Position numbers and translations under genes: made by a program
Notes under the pieces: model-generated
What the model saw: the letters and a program-made list of their open reading frames with translations, nothing else
The model's database searches: none
What the model was told of the DNA's origin: nothing
From: Kiloniellaceae bacterium
GTDB taxonomy: Bacteria; Pseudomonadota; Alphaproteobacteria; Kiloniellales; Kiloniellaceae
Assembly (NCBI GenBank): GCA_021776195.1
Contig: JAJFGK010000015.1
Coordinates: 52,140-116,139 of the forward strand
Length of the DNA: 64,000 nt
Direction of reading: 5' to 3'
In this document: positions 38,290 to 47,239 of the stretch, in pieces
How positions within the stretch are numbered: position 1 is the first letter of the stretch
How the letters are laid out: every line of letters starts with the position of its first letter

Positions 38290-40038
38290 ATGAGGACGAC
38301 AACAGGTCCGAGAAGGCAGAACGGCAGGGGCGTATTGGCCCTGACCCTTGCTTTGCTTGCGCCGGGCCTCCTGTTGGCCCCGGGCCTGACGCGCCCTGCC
38401 TCGGCTCAGGACACGGAGCCGGCGCCGGCGGTTCTCGCGGCCTCTGACGACGAGTCGGCCCTCGAGGTTGGCGAGAGGACCAAGACCAGGGAGTTTTCGC
38501 TTTTCTGGTGGCTGGACGACGACGAAGACGAGAACGACGAGGAAACCAAGGGCGAAGAGACCCAAGGCGATGGCAAAGCGGCCCAGCCGGTGACAATTCC
38601 CCTCAATTTGATCCCTCCAGAGGCTGAACCGGCGACCGTCGCCGAGCCTGCCGAGGAGGCCGCCGAGCCGGATGCAGTCGAAACTGTCGATCCGGCGACC
38701 TCCGAGACCGAGAGTGCCGACACCGAAGACCTCGATGCGGAGGAGGCAGACGATCCCGATTCGCTGATCGTCGAAAAGAATCCGACACGACGCTTCTCTC
38801 TTTTCGGCTCGGACGATGACGACGAAGATGACGAGGAGCGAGCGGAGGACGAGGCAGAGGAAACCCCCGAAACCGAGGATTCCTCGCCGTCGTTGGATAG
38901 CGCGGCACCGGATCGGCCCGAGCCGCTGGTGGCGCCTGCCGCCGCGCCGGAGATCGAGGTCCGCGAGCTGGCGGCCCCGACGATCCTGACCCCAACGCTC
39001 CAGGCGCCCTCGCCAAGCGAAACGCCGCCCGCAGCCGCCACCACGACCGCCCCAACCGTCCCGACCGCCATAGCCCCGGCGGTCACACCCAAAACCGATG
39101 ACGCTGCCACGGCAAGTCAATCCGACCTGCCCGAGGCCGAGGTCCAGGGCGACAGCGAGACGGCGCCGGCCCTGCTCGCCCTCCCGGCGCCCGCGACGGC
39201 GCCCGTGAAGCCTGAGCCGCAAGCCAACCCCGGACCGCAGACCGAGACCCTGGGCGGCGCGCTGCGCGAACTGATGACGCAGAATCCCGTGGTGGCCCTG
39301 GTCGAGGGCCGGGAAATCCGCTGGGCCGACGTGATCAACTCGGCGGAGGGGCTCAAGCTGGAAAAGGACACCCAGGTCGAAGCCCTGTTCCCGGCTCTGC
39401 TCGACCGCATGATCGACCTGACCCTCATGAGCAACGCGGCGCGGCGTCAGGGCCTGGCCGCCGACGACGAGGTCCAGGCCAAGGTGCGAGCCTTCGAAGA
39501 AGAGTTGATCCGCGAGCGCTTCGTCGAGCGCGAATTGGCCAGCCGGGTGACCGAGCCGGGCATTCGCGCGCGCTATGCCAAATTGGTCGAGACCATCGGC
39601 ACGCGGCCGCAACTGCGGGCCCGTCATATTCTGGTTGAGAGCGCCGAGGAGGCCTCGGCCCTGATCGCACAGCTAGAGAGCGGCGGCGACTTCGCGGCGC
39701 TCGCCGAGGCGCACTCGCGCGGCCCCTCGGCCCCACGCGGGGGCGACCTGGGCTATTTCGATCCCTCCCGCATGGTGCCCGAGTTCTCGCGCGCGGCGAT
39801 GGCCCTGCAGCCTGGTGAGTACAGCCGCGCGCCGGTCAAGAGCCCCTTCGGCTGGCACGTGATCGAGCTTCTCGACAAGCGCTACAGCGGCGTTCCGCCC
39901 TACGAAGAGATGCGCGAGGCGCTCCAAGAGCAGATGACCCAGGAGGCCATGGACATGGTGCTCAGCGATCTGCGTGCCCGCTCCGCCATCGAAGTCTTCC
40001 CGAAGGGGCCGGACGCCGATACCACGGCCCAGCAGTAA
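38290..40038 (+). CDS. Parvulin-type peptidyl-prolyl isomerase with a long acidic N-terminal extension
   Basis: 582 residues, twice the usual size. Signal peptide ~1-40 (LTLALLAPGLLLAPGLTRPASA), then ~270 residues of Ala/Pro/Thr/Glu/Asp-rich disordered sequence with two FSLF-plus-acidic blocks (EFSLFWWLDDDEDENDEE; RFSLFGSDDDDEDDEE). The C-terminal half (~310-570) is SurA/PrsA-like: a helical chaperone part (LMTQNPVVALVEGREI; FPALLDRMIDLTLMSNAA) and the PpiC domain (RARHILVES; GGDLGYFDPSRMVPEF; PFGWHVIEL). Likely periplasmic foldase for outer-membrane proteins. The next gene is a shorter paralogue. Confidence 0.86.
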   Translation: MRTTTGPRRQNGRGVLALTLALLAPGLLLAPGLTRPASAQDTEPAPAVLAASDDESALEVGERTKTREFSLFWWLDDDEDENDEETKGEETQGDGKAAQPVTIPLNLIPPEAEPATVAEPAEEAAEPDAVETVDPATSETESADTEDLDAEEADDPDSLIVEKNPTRRFSLFGSDDDDEDDEERAEDEAEETPETEDSSPSLDSAAPDRPEPLVAPAAAPEIEVRELAAPTILTPTLQAPSPSETPPAAATTTAPTVPTAIAPAVTPKTDDAATASQSDLPEAEVQGDSETAPALLALPAPATAPVKPEPQANPGPQTETLGGALRELMTQNPVVALVEGREIRWADVINSAEGLKLEKDTQVEALFPALLDRMIDLTLMSNAARRQGLAADDEVQAKVRAFEEELIRERFVERELASRVTEPGIRARYAKLVETIGTRPQLRARHILVESAEEASALIAQLESGGDFAALAEAHSRGPSAPRGGDLGYFDPSRMVPEFSRAAMALQPGEYSRAPVKSPFGWHVIELLDKRYSGVPPYEEMREALQEQMTQEAMDMVLSDLRARSAIEVFPKGPDADTTAQQ

Positions 40039-40193
40039 CGCTTTCCAGGCCTCGGCCAACGAAATTTTGAGCGGCCCCGGGCTTGTTTCCGTTTGTCTGC
40101 CATGCGACATGCTGGCGCGACCGGGTCGCGCCGGGGATTGAGCCTGATGGACAGGCCGCGCGCGCAGGCGACCCGAACGAGGAGAATCGACTT

Positions 40194-41045
40194 ATGAAAT
40201 CGCTGTGCAAGCTGCCGGTTCTGATTTTCGCGCTCACGCTTTTCGCCCAGCCGCACGCGGTCATGGCGCAGGACAGCGGTGCCAGCGAGGCGGATCCCGT
40301 CGTCGCCCAGATCAACGGCGTGCCCCTGCTGCAGTCCGAGGTCAAGGACGCGATCGGCAATTTGCCGCCCCAGTATCAGGCCAACCTCGAGAGCGTTCTG
40401 CCGACACTGATCGAGCGGCTGATCGACTTTCGTCTCATGTCGGACGCCGGCCGGGCGCAAGGGCTGGCCACGGACGAGGAGGTTCTGGCACGGCTGGCGA
40501 AGCTCGAGTCGGCGGTTATTCGCGACGTCTATCTGGAGCGCCACCTCGAGGTGGCGGTGACCGACGAGAAGCTTCGTGCCCTATATGACGAGCAGCAGGC
40601 CGCCCGCGGCACCCCCGAAGAGGTGAGCGCGCGCCATATCCTGGTGGCGACCGAAGAGGAGGCCCAGGCGGTGGTCACCGAACTGGATGCGGGCGCGGAC
40701 TTCGCCGAACTGGCCAAGGAACGCTCCACCGGCCCCTCCGGCCCGCAGGGCGGCGATCTCGGTTTCTTCGCCGCCGAACAGATGGTGCCGCCCTTCTCGG
40801 AAGCGGCCTTCGCGCTGCAGCCCGGCGAATACACCAAGGCGCCGGTACAGACCCGCTTTGGGTTCCACGTCATCCTGGTCGAGCAGCGCCGCGCCGTCGA
40901 GCCGCCGAGCTTCGAGGCCGAGAAACCAGCTCTGGGCGACCAGTTGAGAGACGACGCGGTCAAGGCCATGGTCGACTCGCTGCGCGAAAAGGCCACGGTG
41001 GAAATGGTCAAGGTCCCATTGGCCGCCGACTTGCAGTCGGAATAG
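40194..41045 (+). CDS. Parvulin-type peptidyl-prolyl isomerase (second)
   Basis: 283 residues from the ATG at 40194 with AGGAGA before it; a longer frame to 40083 lacks a ribosome site. Signal peptide ends near VMAQDSG. N-terminal SurA_N-like helices (VVAQINGVPLLQSEVKDAIGNL) and PpiC domain (SARHILVATEEEAQAVV; GGDLGFFAAEQMVPPF; RFGFHVILVEQRR). Same architecture as its neighbour without the acidic region, so probably a gene-duplication pair in periplasmic protein folding. Confidence 0.9.
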   Translation: MKSLCKLPVLIFALTLFAQPHAVMAQDSGASEADPVVAQINGVPLLQSEVKDAIGNLPPQYQANLESVLPTLIERLIDFRLMSDAGRAQGLATDEEVLARLAKLESAVIRDVYLERHLEVAVTDEKLRALYDEQQAARGTPEEVSARHILVATEEEAQAVVTELDAGADFAELAKERSTGPSGPQGGDLGFFAAEQMVPPFSEAAFALQPGEYTKAPVQTRFGFHVILVEQRRAVEPPSFEAEKPALGDQLRDDAVKAMVDSLREKATVEMVKVPLAADLQSE

Positions 41046-41101
41046 GATAGGCTGGGCGCGGCCTTGAGGCCGGCCCCGGTTCGTCGCAAGGAGACTTCCC
41101 C

Positions 41102-42343
41102 ATGGCGCTGCCCCGCTCGCCCTTGGCACCCAAGGCCTTCCCCGCCATGCCGGCGGTCGAGGGTGTCCGCCTTGCCGCGCGCGCCTGCGGCGTCAAGTAC
41201 AAGGGCCGGGCCGACGTCTGCCTGATGGTTTTCGATCCCGGGACCACGATCGCCGGCGTCCTGACCCGCTCTCGGACCGCCTCGGCGCCGGTCGACTGGT
41301 GCCGCAAGGCGCTGAAAAAGGGCCGGGCCCGGGCCATTATCGTCAACGCCGGCAATGCCAACGCCTTCACCGGGCGAAGCGGCCGGGACTCGGTGGAGCG
41401 TGTCGTGGGACAGGTGGCGGCGCGGGTCGGCTGTCCGACAGGCGAGGTCTTCATGGCCTCGACCGGTGTGATTGGCGAGCCGCTGCCCGATCAACGCATC
41501 ACCAAGGCGCTGGACAAGCTGGCGGGATCGATCAAGGGGTCAGCCTGGCCCGCTGCCGCCAAGGCGATCATGACCACCGACACCTTTCCCAAGGGATCGA
41601 GCTGCAGCGCGGTCATCGGCAAGACCGAGGTCACCCTGAACGGTATCGCCAAGGGCTCGGGCATGATCGCGCCGGACATGGCGACCATGCTGTCCTTCGT
41701 GGTGACCGATGCGAAGCTGCCCGCGGCGCTGCTCGACCGGTTGCTGCGCGAGGCCGCGGACCGCTCCTTCAACTGCATCACCGTGGATGGCGATACCTCG
41801 ACCAGCGACACCCTCTTGCTGGCGGCGACCGGCGCCGCCCGGCACCCGCGGGTCGGGCCCGCGACCAAGTTGGGCGACCCGCTGCTGGCCGATTTCCGCC
41901 GGGCCCTGGGCGAACTGCTGGTCGATCTGGCCCATCAGGTGGTGCGCGACGGCGAGGGCGCCGGCAAGTTCATTGCGATCAAGGTCGGTGGCGCGGCCTC
42001 GGCCGGCGCCGCGCGGCGCATTGGGCTGGCCATCGCCAACTCGCCGCTGGTCAAGACCGCCATCGCCGGCGAGGACGCCAACTGGGGCCGCATCGTGATG
42101 GCCGTCGGCAAGGCCGGCGAGAAGGCCGACCGCGACCGTCTGTCCATTGCCATAGGCGGGACCCAGGTCGCCGACCAGGGTTGGGTCGTGGAGGGCTATG
42201 ACGAGGCCCCGGTGGCGGCCCACATGAAGGGCCGCGAGATCGAGATCGAGATCGATGTCGGGGTCGGCCGCGGCAAGGCGACGGTCTGGACCTGCGACCT
42301 GACCCACGGCTACATCTCGATCAATGCCGACTATCGAAGCTGA
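41102..42343 (+). CDS. argJ: Bifunctional ornithine acetyltransferase / N-acetylglutamate synthase
   Basis: 413 residues. Recycles the acetyl group in arginine synthesis; self-cleaves into alpha and beta chains before the nucleophilic Thr of APDMATMLSF (~residue 197-206). KGSGMI, NANAFTG and the C-terminal ISINADYRS are typical. An AAGGAGA ribosome site lies upstream. Overlaps mutT by 20 bp; argJ-mutT is a known alphaproteobacterial arrangement. Confidence 0.96.
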   Translation: MALPRSPLAPKAFPAMPAVEGVRLAARACGVKYKGRADVCLMVFDPGTTIAGVLTRSRTASAPVDWCRKALKKGRARAIIVNAGNANAFTGRSGRDSVERVVGQVAARVGCPTGEVFMASTGVIGEPLPDQRITKALDKLAGSIKGSAWPAAAKAIMTTDTFPKGSSCSAVIGKTEVTLNGIAKGSGMIAPDMATMLSFVVTDAKLPAALLDRLLREAADRSFNCITVDGDTSTSDTLLLAATGAARHPRVGPATKLGDPLLADFRRALGELLVDLAHQVVRDGEGAGKFIAIKVGGAASAGAARRIGLAIANSPLVKTAIAGEDANWGRIVMAVGKAGEKADRDRLSIAIGGTQVADQGWVVEGYDEAPVAAHMKGREIEIEIDVGVGRGKATVWTCDLTHGYISINADYRS

Positions 42344-42800
42344 CTCCCAGCCGCTCGCCGGCGATGGCTGCTGGCGCGACGATCCGCGCGCGGGCGATGC
42401 CCTGCCCCTGGTTCTGGTGGCGGCCGCGGCGCTGATCGATGTCGACGGCCGGGTGCTGCTGGCCCAGCGCCCGCCGGGCAAGGCCATGGCGGGCCTGTGG
42501 GAGTTTCCCGGCGGCAAGGTGAAGCCCGGCGAGAGTCCCGAAGCCGCCCTGATCCGCGAGCTGGAGGAGGAACTGGGCATCGACACCCGGGAGAGCTGCC
42601 TCGCGCCCTTCGCCTTTGCCTCCCACGGCTACGCCGACTTCCAGCTTTTGATGCCGCTTTTCCTCTGCCGGATCTGGCGCGGCCGGCTCACGGCGCGCGA
42701 GGGCCAGGCGTTGGCCTGGGTCCGCCCCGCCCGGCTCGGCGACTATCCCATGCCGCCGGCCGATGTGCCCCTGGTGGCGCTGCTGCGGGACCTGCTCTAG
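42324..42800 (+). CDS. mutT: 8-oxo-dGTP diphosphatase MutT (Nudix)
   Basis: 158 residues. Sanitises the nucleotide pool. Nudix box GGKVKPGESPEAALIRELEEELG with all catalytic Glu residues, preceded by GLWEFPG and ended by a usual C-terminal half (LTAREGQALAWVRPARL). Start overlaps argJ by 20 bp; its end overlaps the convergent isomerase gene by 4 bp. Confidence 0.92.
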   Translation: MPTIEADSQPLAGDGCWRDDPRAGDALPLVLVAAAALIDVDGRVLLAQRPPGKAMAGLWEFPGGKVKPGESPEAALIRELEEELGIDTRESCLAPFAFASHGYADFQLLMPLFLCRIWRGRLTAREGQALAWVRPARLGDYPMPPADVPLVALLRDLL

Positions 42801-43423
42801 CGGCCAGCCAGGGCGCGGGCGACGAAATCGAGACGGTCCTGGCCGTAGAAGTTCTCCTCGTCGACGAAATAGGTCGGCGCGCCGATGACGCCGCGGATGA
42901 TCGCCTCGCTGCAGTTGCGCGCCAACTCGGCCTGAACCGGCGCGCTGAGCGCCTCCTCGATCAGGGCCGCGGGGGCCTGGTAGTTCGCCTCGGTGCAGAG
43001 GCTGGCGACCACCTCCTTGTCGGCGATGTCGCGGTCGTGGCGCCACAGCGCCTCCAGCACCAGAAAACTCAGGCGGTCGAGGTCGCCCGGCTCGCCGCGC
43101 GCCACGGCCCGCTGGCCGGCGATCACGATACCCGAGGGCAGCTCCACCGGCCCCATGTGATGGATCGGCTCGCGCAGCAGGGGGATGCCCAGGTGGTCGG
43201 CGGTGCGCAGGGCGTCGCGCATGGCATAGCCGCGCAGCATGGTGGGGCGCTGGTCGAAGGGCAGCCCGCCGATCGCCGGCATGGTCTCGGACAGGAGGAT
43301 CGGGCGGTGAACCAGGCGGCGACCGTGCTCGGCGGCCAGCGCCGCGATCCGTGCCGCCCCCAGGTAGGTGAAGTTGGAGCGTGTCGAATAGTAGTAGTCG
43401 ATGGTCTTTTCAGAATTGCTCAC
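42797..43423 (-). CDS. DsbA-family/2-hydroxychromene-2-carboxylate isomerase-like protein
   Basis: 208 residues. DYYYSTRSNFTYLGAARI is the Y-x-S-(x)-x-S opening of HCCA isomerases and kappa GSTs (thioredoxin-like); IGAPTYFVDEENFYGQDRL is the C-terminal GxPTFFV-x-G-x-D-R-L block. No active-site Cys pair. May isomerise aromatic catabolism intermediates with glutathione, but no such pathway adjoins it. Confidence 0.87.
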   Translation of the reverse strand: MSNSEKTIDYYYSTRSNFTYLGAARIAALAAEHGRRLVHRPILLSETMPAIGGLPFDQRPTMLRGYAMRDALRTADHLGIPLLREPIHHMGPVELPSGIVIAGQRAVARGEPGDLDRLSFLVLEALWRHDRDIADKEVVASLCTEANYQAPAALIEEALSAPVQAELARNCSEAIIRGVIGAPTYFVDEENFYGQDRLDFVARALAGR

Positions 43424-43462
43424 GAGCGGCCTCTCTGGTCGGTGGGATTTGCGGGGTGACTA

Positions 43463-44395
43463 TCACGTTGGGCCGGCCTTGTCGCCGGCGGGGCGCTCAT
43501 CGCTGTCCAGGGCGTCCGCCAGCCGGGCGGTGGCGCTGCCCGGCCGGAGTGGGCGCGGCTGGCTGGCCGCCGGGGCCCAGCCCGTCAGATAGAGAATTTC
43601 GAAGGTGGCGGTCAATCGCCCGTCGGGTCGGGCGAAGCGTTCCCGGTAGATCTCCAGGGCCCTGAACAGCGTCGCACGGCGCAGCCCGCCCGGCCGCCGA
43701 GCGATCAAGGGGTTGGTCGCGCCCATGCCGCGCAGGTCGGCGAGCAGCCTCAAGGGGTCGCCATAGTCCACGGTGATGCGGTCGCGGTCGGCCACCGGCA
43801 GGGCAAAGCCGGCCCGTTGGAGCAGGGCGCCGGCATCGCGCAGGTCGGCGAATGGCGCCACCCGGGGGCTGGCGCCGCCCTCCAGTTCCAGTTCCGCCCC
43901 GGTCATGGCTTCGCGCAGCTCGTGCAGCGATTCGCCGCCGACCAAGGCGGCGAGCAACAGGCCGTCGGGCCGCAGCAGCCGGTTGATCTGCAGCAGGCAG
44001 CCGGGCAGGTCGTTGACCCACTGCAGCGCGAGAGGCGAGACCACAAGATCGAAGGCGCCGGCGGCAAAGGGCAGGGCTTCCTCGTCGGCGACCAGCGCCG
44101 GGCGGCCCTGGGCGGCCGCCAAGGCCGCCATGGCCGGCGATAGATCGCACTGAACCAGGACCTGGAGCCGCCCGGCCTGGCGCAGGATCGCCGGCAGCAG
44201 GCCGTCGTGACAGCCCAGCACCAGACCCTGGGAAAAGTCTCGGCGCACGTCGCGCAAGCGGTCGGCGAGCCGCTCGCCAACCTCCCGGACCAGAAAATCA
44301 TGGGCGCCAAATCCCGCCGCCGCGCGGTCCCGACGGCGGCGCAGCAGGCGGCGGTCGAAGATCTGGGGCCCGGAGGATGGGGGGGGTTGGTTCAT
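43463..44395 (-). CDS. NDUFAF5/BioC-type SAM-dependent methyltransferase-like protein
   Basis: 310 residues from the ATG at 44395; the frame upstream runs into the 13-bp minisatellite. QIFDRRLLRRRRDRAA at the N-terminus and DLVVSPLALQWVNDLPGCL and ATFEILYLTGWAP are the signature of alphaproteobacterial homologues of NDUFAF5, which hydroxylates an Arg of complex I in mitochondria; BioC is the alternative. SAM motif: GLVLGCHDGLL. Divergent from comF, a typical pairing. Confidence 0.87.
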   Translation of the reverse strand: MNQPPPSSGPQIFDRRLLRRRRDRAAAGFGAHDFLVREVGERLADRLRDVRRDFSQGLVLGCHDGLLPAILRQAGRLQVLVQCDLSPAMAALAAAQGRPALVADEEALPFAAGAFDLVVSPLALQWVNDLPGCLLQINRLLRPDGLLLAALVGGESLHELREAMTGAELELEGGASPRVAPFADLRDAGALLQRAGFALPVADRDRITVDYGDPLRLLADLRGMGATNPLIARRPGGLRRATLFRALEIYRERFARPDGRLTATFEILYLTGWAPAASQPRPLRPGSATARLADALDSDERPAGDKAGPT

Positions 44396-44446
44396 GGCCG
44401 GCACTATGCCGCGCCGATCGGAAAACTGCCAAGGGGAACTGCCAGT

Positions 44447-44530
44447 CCCCGAGGCCAATCCCCGAGGCCAATCCCCGACGCCAATCCCTGCCGCCAGTCC
44501 CTGCCGCCAGTCCCCGTGATCAGTCCCTGG
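44447..44530. repeat. 13-bp tandem minisatellite, six full copies plus a part
   Basis: Units of pattern CCC(C/T)G-x-x-GCCA(A/G)T run head to tail from 44447 to 44524 with a partial seventh copy, in the 178-bp gap between the two divergent genes. The period is not a multiple of three, fitting a non-coding location. It separates the promoters of comF and the methyltransferase. Confidence 0.85.
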
Positions 44531-44573
44531 CGCGCACGTTGACAGTCCTGCCCAGCAAGCCTTGACTGGAGTC

Positions 44574-45362
44574 ATGAAGCAGACAGCGACAGCGGTTTCC
44601 CGGCTCGCCGGCGGCACACGCCGGCTTCTGAACGGACTGCTGCCGCCGCTGTGCCTGGCCTGCGACCGGCTGCTCACCACCAGCGGCCTGCTCTGCGCCG
44701 ACTGTTGGAGCCGGGTCGATTTCATCGCTCCGCCGCTGTGCCGGATCTGCGGCTATCCCTTTGCCTACGACACGGCATCGCCGGGTCAGGCGGGCGGCGT
44801 CGCCGTGGACCTGCTTTGCGGGGCCTGCCTGCGCGAGACGCCGGCCTTCGACCGCGCCCGCGCGGTCATGCGCTACGACGATTTGAGCCGCCGTCTGCTG
44901 CTGTCCTTCAAGCACGGCGACCGCCTCGAGTCGGTTCCGGCTTTTGCCCACTGGATGGCGCGGGCCGGGCACGAGCAGCTCGACGCCTGCGATCTCGTCA
45001 CCGTGGTGCCGTTGCATTGGACCCGCCTCTTCGCCCGGCGCTACAACCAGGCCGCCCTGCTCGGCCGCGGCCTGGTCAAGCAGCGGCCCGGCCTGACCTT
45101 TCTGCCGGATCTGTTGTTGCGCACCCGGCGCACGCCCTCCCAGGGGCGGCTCGGGCGGACCGCGCGCCAGCGTAACGTCGCCGGTGCCTTCCGGGTCAAT
45201 CCCAGGCGCGGGGGGGCCGTGGTCGGGCAACGGGTTCTGCTGATCGACGATGTCATGACCACCGGCGCCACGGTCGAGGCCTGCTGCAAGGCCCTGCGCA
45301 AGGCCGGCGCCGAAACGGTCGAGGTGCTGGTCCTGGCGCGGGTGGTGCGCGGCGAGGTCTAA
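44574..45362 (+). CDS. comF: ComF family protein (phosphoribosyltransferase-like, DNA uptake)
   Basis: 262 residues from the ATG at 44574; an in-frame TTG at 44562 is the alternative. Cys pairs CLACDRLL, LCADCW, CRICGY and CGACLRE form a Zn ribbon; the C-terminal PRTase fold shows VPLHWTRLFARRYNQA and the PRPP loop VLLIDDVMTTGATVEA. ComF homologues aid transformation in other bacteria; role here unknown. Confidence 0.92.
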   Translation: MKQTATAVSRLAGGTRRLLNGLLPPLCLACDRLLTTSGLLCADCWSRVDFIAPPLCRICGYPFAYDTASPGQAGGVAVDLLCGACLRETPAFDRARAVMRYDDLSRRLLLSFKHGDRLESVPAFAHWMARAGHEQLDACDLVTVVPLHWTRLFARRYNQAALLGRGLVKQRPGLTFLPDLLLRTRRTPSQGRLGRTARQRNVAGAFRVNPRRGGAVVGQRVLLIDDVMTTGATVEACCKALRKAGAETVEVLVLARVVRGEV

Positions 45363-45489
45363 AGCGCCATCACCTGCAAGTGATCTGGATTTTGTGCGAG
45401 AAAGCGCTATCTATAGCAGCAGGCATTGCCATAGACCCCTGAACCAATGGGCGGGGGACCACCGATAACAGGGGGCGCGGCGCTGGATC

Positions 45490-45747
45490 ATGGCTGAAAT
45501 CGACATCTACACGTCAATGCTCTGTGGCTTTTGCCACCAGGCCAAGAAGCTGCTGAAGCAAAAGGGTGCGGAATTCAACGAAATCGACGTGATGTTGAGC
45601 CCGGGCAAGCGTCAGGAGATGATGCAGCGCAGCGGCGGGCGCCGCAGCGTGCCGCAGATCTTCATCGGCGATCAGCACATCGGCGGCTGCGACGAACTCT
45701 ATGCCCTGGAGGCGGAACGCAAGCTGGACCCCCTCCTGAAAGCCTAG
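45490..45747 (+). CDS. grxC: Glutaredoxin 3
   Basis: 85 residues. Active site CGFC (residues ~12-15), where CPYC is usual, then the GRRSVPQIFIGDQHIGGCDEL glutathione-binding part. Reduces disulfides with glutathione in the cytosol. Only 7 bp before the nitrilase gene; grxC-nit-DUF1178-ubiG-lysC is a familiar alphaproteobacterial order. Confidence 0.94.
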   Translation: MAEIDIYTSMLCGFCHQAKKLLKQKGAEFNEIDVMLSPGKRQEMMQRSGGRRSVPQIFIGDQHIGGCDELYALEAERKLDPLLKA

Positions 45748-45754
45748 CGCGGGA

Positions 45755-46585
45755 ATGTCGGACAGCTTCACCGCGGCCTGCGTTCAGCTCAATTCGGGGC
45801 CCGACCCGGCCGACAACATCGCGACCGTCGAGGCCTTCATCCGCGAGGCGGCGGGCCGGGGCGCGTCACTGATCATGACGCCGGAGACGACCGACCTGGT
45901 CCAGCCGGATCGCGAAAAACTCATGGCAACCGTGCGTCCGGAAGACAGCCACCGGGGTGTCGCCCGCTTTCCGGTCCTGGCGCGCGAGCTATCGGTCTGG
46001 CTGGTGGTGGGATCCTTCCTGATCCTCGGCGACGATGGCCAGCCGGTGAACCGGTCCTTCCTGATCGGTCCCGACGGCGCGATCCTGGCCCGCTACGACA
46101 AGATCCACATGTTCGACGTCACCATCCCCGACGGCCAGAGCTACCGCGAGTCCGAGCGCTTCACGCCCGGGGCGCGAAGCTGTCTGGCGGCCCTGCCCTG
46201 GGGCGCCATCGGGCTGACGATTTGCTATGACATGCGCTTCCCGGCGCTCTACCGCGATCTCGCCGGTGCCGGGGCGCTTTATCTCACCGCGCCCTCGGCC
46301 TTCACCCGCTTTACCGGCGAGGCCCATTGGCATGCCCTGCTGCGGGCCCGGGCGATCGAGACCGGCTCTTACGTCTTCGCCCCGGCGCAGTGCGGCGACC
46401 ACGAGGGCGGACGCAAGACCTACGGCCATTCGCTCATGGTTTCGCCCTGGGGCGAAGTGCTGGCCGATGGCGGCGAGGAACCTGGCGTGATTCTGGCCGA
46501 GATCGATCCGGCGGCGGCGCTGGCGGCGCGCCGCGCCATCCCGGCGCTCACGGGCGGGCGCGACTTCAGTCTTCGGACAGCTTAA
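45755..46585 (+). CDS. Carbon-nitrogen hydrolase (Nit2-type omega-amidase family)
   Basis: 276 residues. Catalytic triad Glu (TPETTD, ~44), Lys (YDKIHMFDV) and Cys (TICYDMRFPALY). Nit family members hydrolyse deaminated glutathione or omega-amides as metabolite repair. The ATG begins 7 bp after grxC. Last 20 bp overlap the convergent methyltransferase gene. Confidence 0.93.
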   Translation: MSDSFTAACVQLNSGPDPADNIATVEAFIREAAGRGASLIMTPETTDLVQPDREKLMATVRPEDSHRGVARFPVLARELSVWLVVGSFLILGDDGQPVNRSFLIGPDGAILARYDKIHMFDVTIPDGQSYRESERFTPGARSCLAALPWGAIGLTICYDMRFPALYRDLAGAGALYLTAPSAFTRFTGEAHWHALLRARAIETGSYVFAPAQCGDHEGGRKTYGHSLMVSPWGEVLADGGEEPGVILAEIDPAAALAARRAIPALTGGRDFSLRTA

Positions 46586-47057
46586 CGGCGCAGATCCGTT
46601 GCAGCGCGGCAGGCCGCGGCTCGGTGACGTCCATGTCTTCGTAGGCGATCACCCGCAGCCGGCCCTCGACCGCGCGCAGCAGTTCGCCGGGTTGCAGGAG
46701 AAAGTCGGGGTTCGAGGGCCGGCCGTAGCGCAGGTTGTCGATGCTGAAGGTCTCGTAGATCAGGACCCCGCGGGGCGCGAGAAAATCCGGCAGGCGGGTC
46801 AAGAGAGGCCGGTACAGGTAGTTGGCGACCACGATACCGGCAAATCTGTTGCCCTCGAAGGGCAGGGGCGAGCCGTCTTCCAGATCCGCTTCAACCGCGA
46901 CGAGTCGCGAGGCCAGATCGCCGAGACCCTCCAGGTCGCGGTCGACCGCTGTGACCGAATGACCCAGGTCGCAGAGGTGGCGGCTGTGCCGTCCCCTGCC
47001 GCAGGCCAGGTCCAGCACCGGGCCGCCGGTTGCGATCCGCCCCGCAAATCGGGTCAC
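46566..47057 (-). CDS. SAM-dependent methyltransferase (small, TehB-like), probably N-terminally longer
   Basis: 163 residues from the GTG at 47057. Motif I VLDLACGRGRHSRHL, acidic loop TAVDRD, motif IV IVVANYLYRPL, and LLQPGELLRAV. Just upstream in frame the codons read RDPSPW before V-T-R-F, a segment conserved at the N-terminus of this family, yet no ATG/GTG/TTG occurs before the stop at about 47190. The true start may be a CTG or ATT codon. Function unknown. Confidence 0.8.
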   Translation of the reverse strand: MTRFAGRIATGGPVLDLACGRGRHSRHLCDLGHSVTAVDRDLEGLGDLASRLVAVEADLEDGSPLPFEGNRFAGIVVANYLYRPLLTRLPDFLAPRGVLIYETFSIDNLRYGRPSNPDFLLQPGELLRAVEGRLRVIAYEDMDVTEPRPAALQRICAVKLSED

Positions 47058-47239
47058 CCAGGGCGAAGGATCGCGCGATGTGTGTTGGCGGCGGGTCTCA
47101 TGGGGCGCGGCAGGGGGCGGCGGAATGGGCAGGGGACTGTGCTCCGGTCTGTGCCAGGATTGCAGGCGTCTTGACTCTTTATGCTAGACAAGCTGCAACA
47201 GCTCTGGATAAAGGTCAACGCGAACAAGGATTTGGCCTC

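Noticed and set aside
44447..44530. Tandem units as a possible CRISPR array
   Set aside because: Units abut with no spacers and are only 13 bp; no cas genes in the window.
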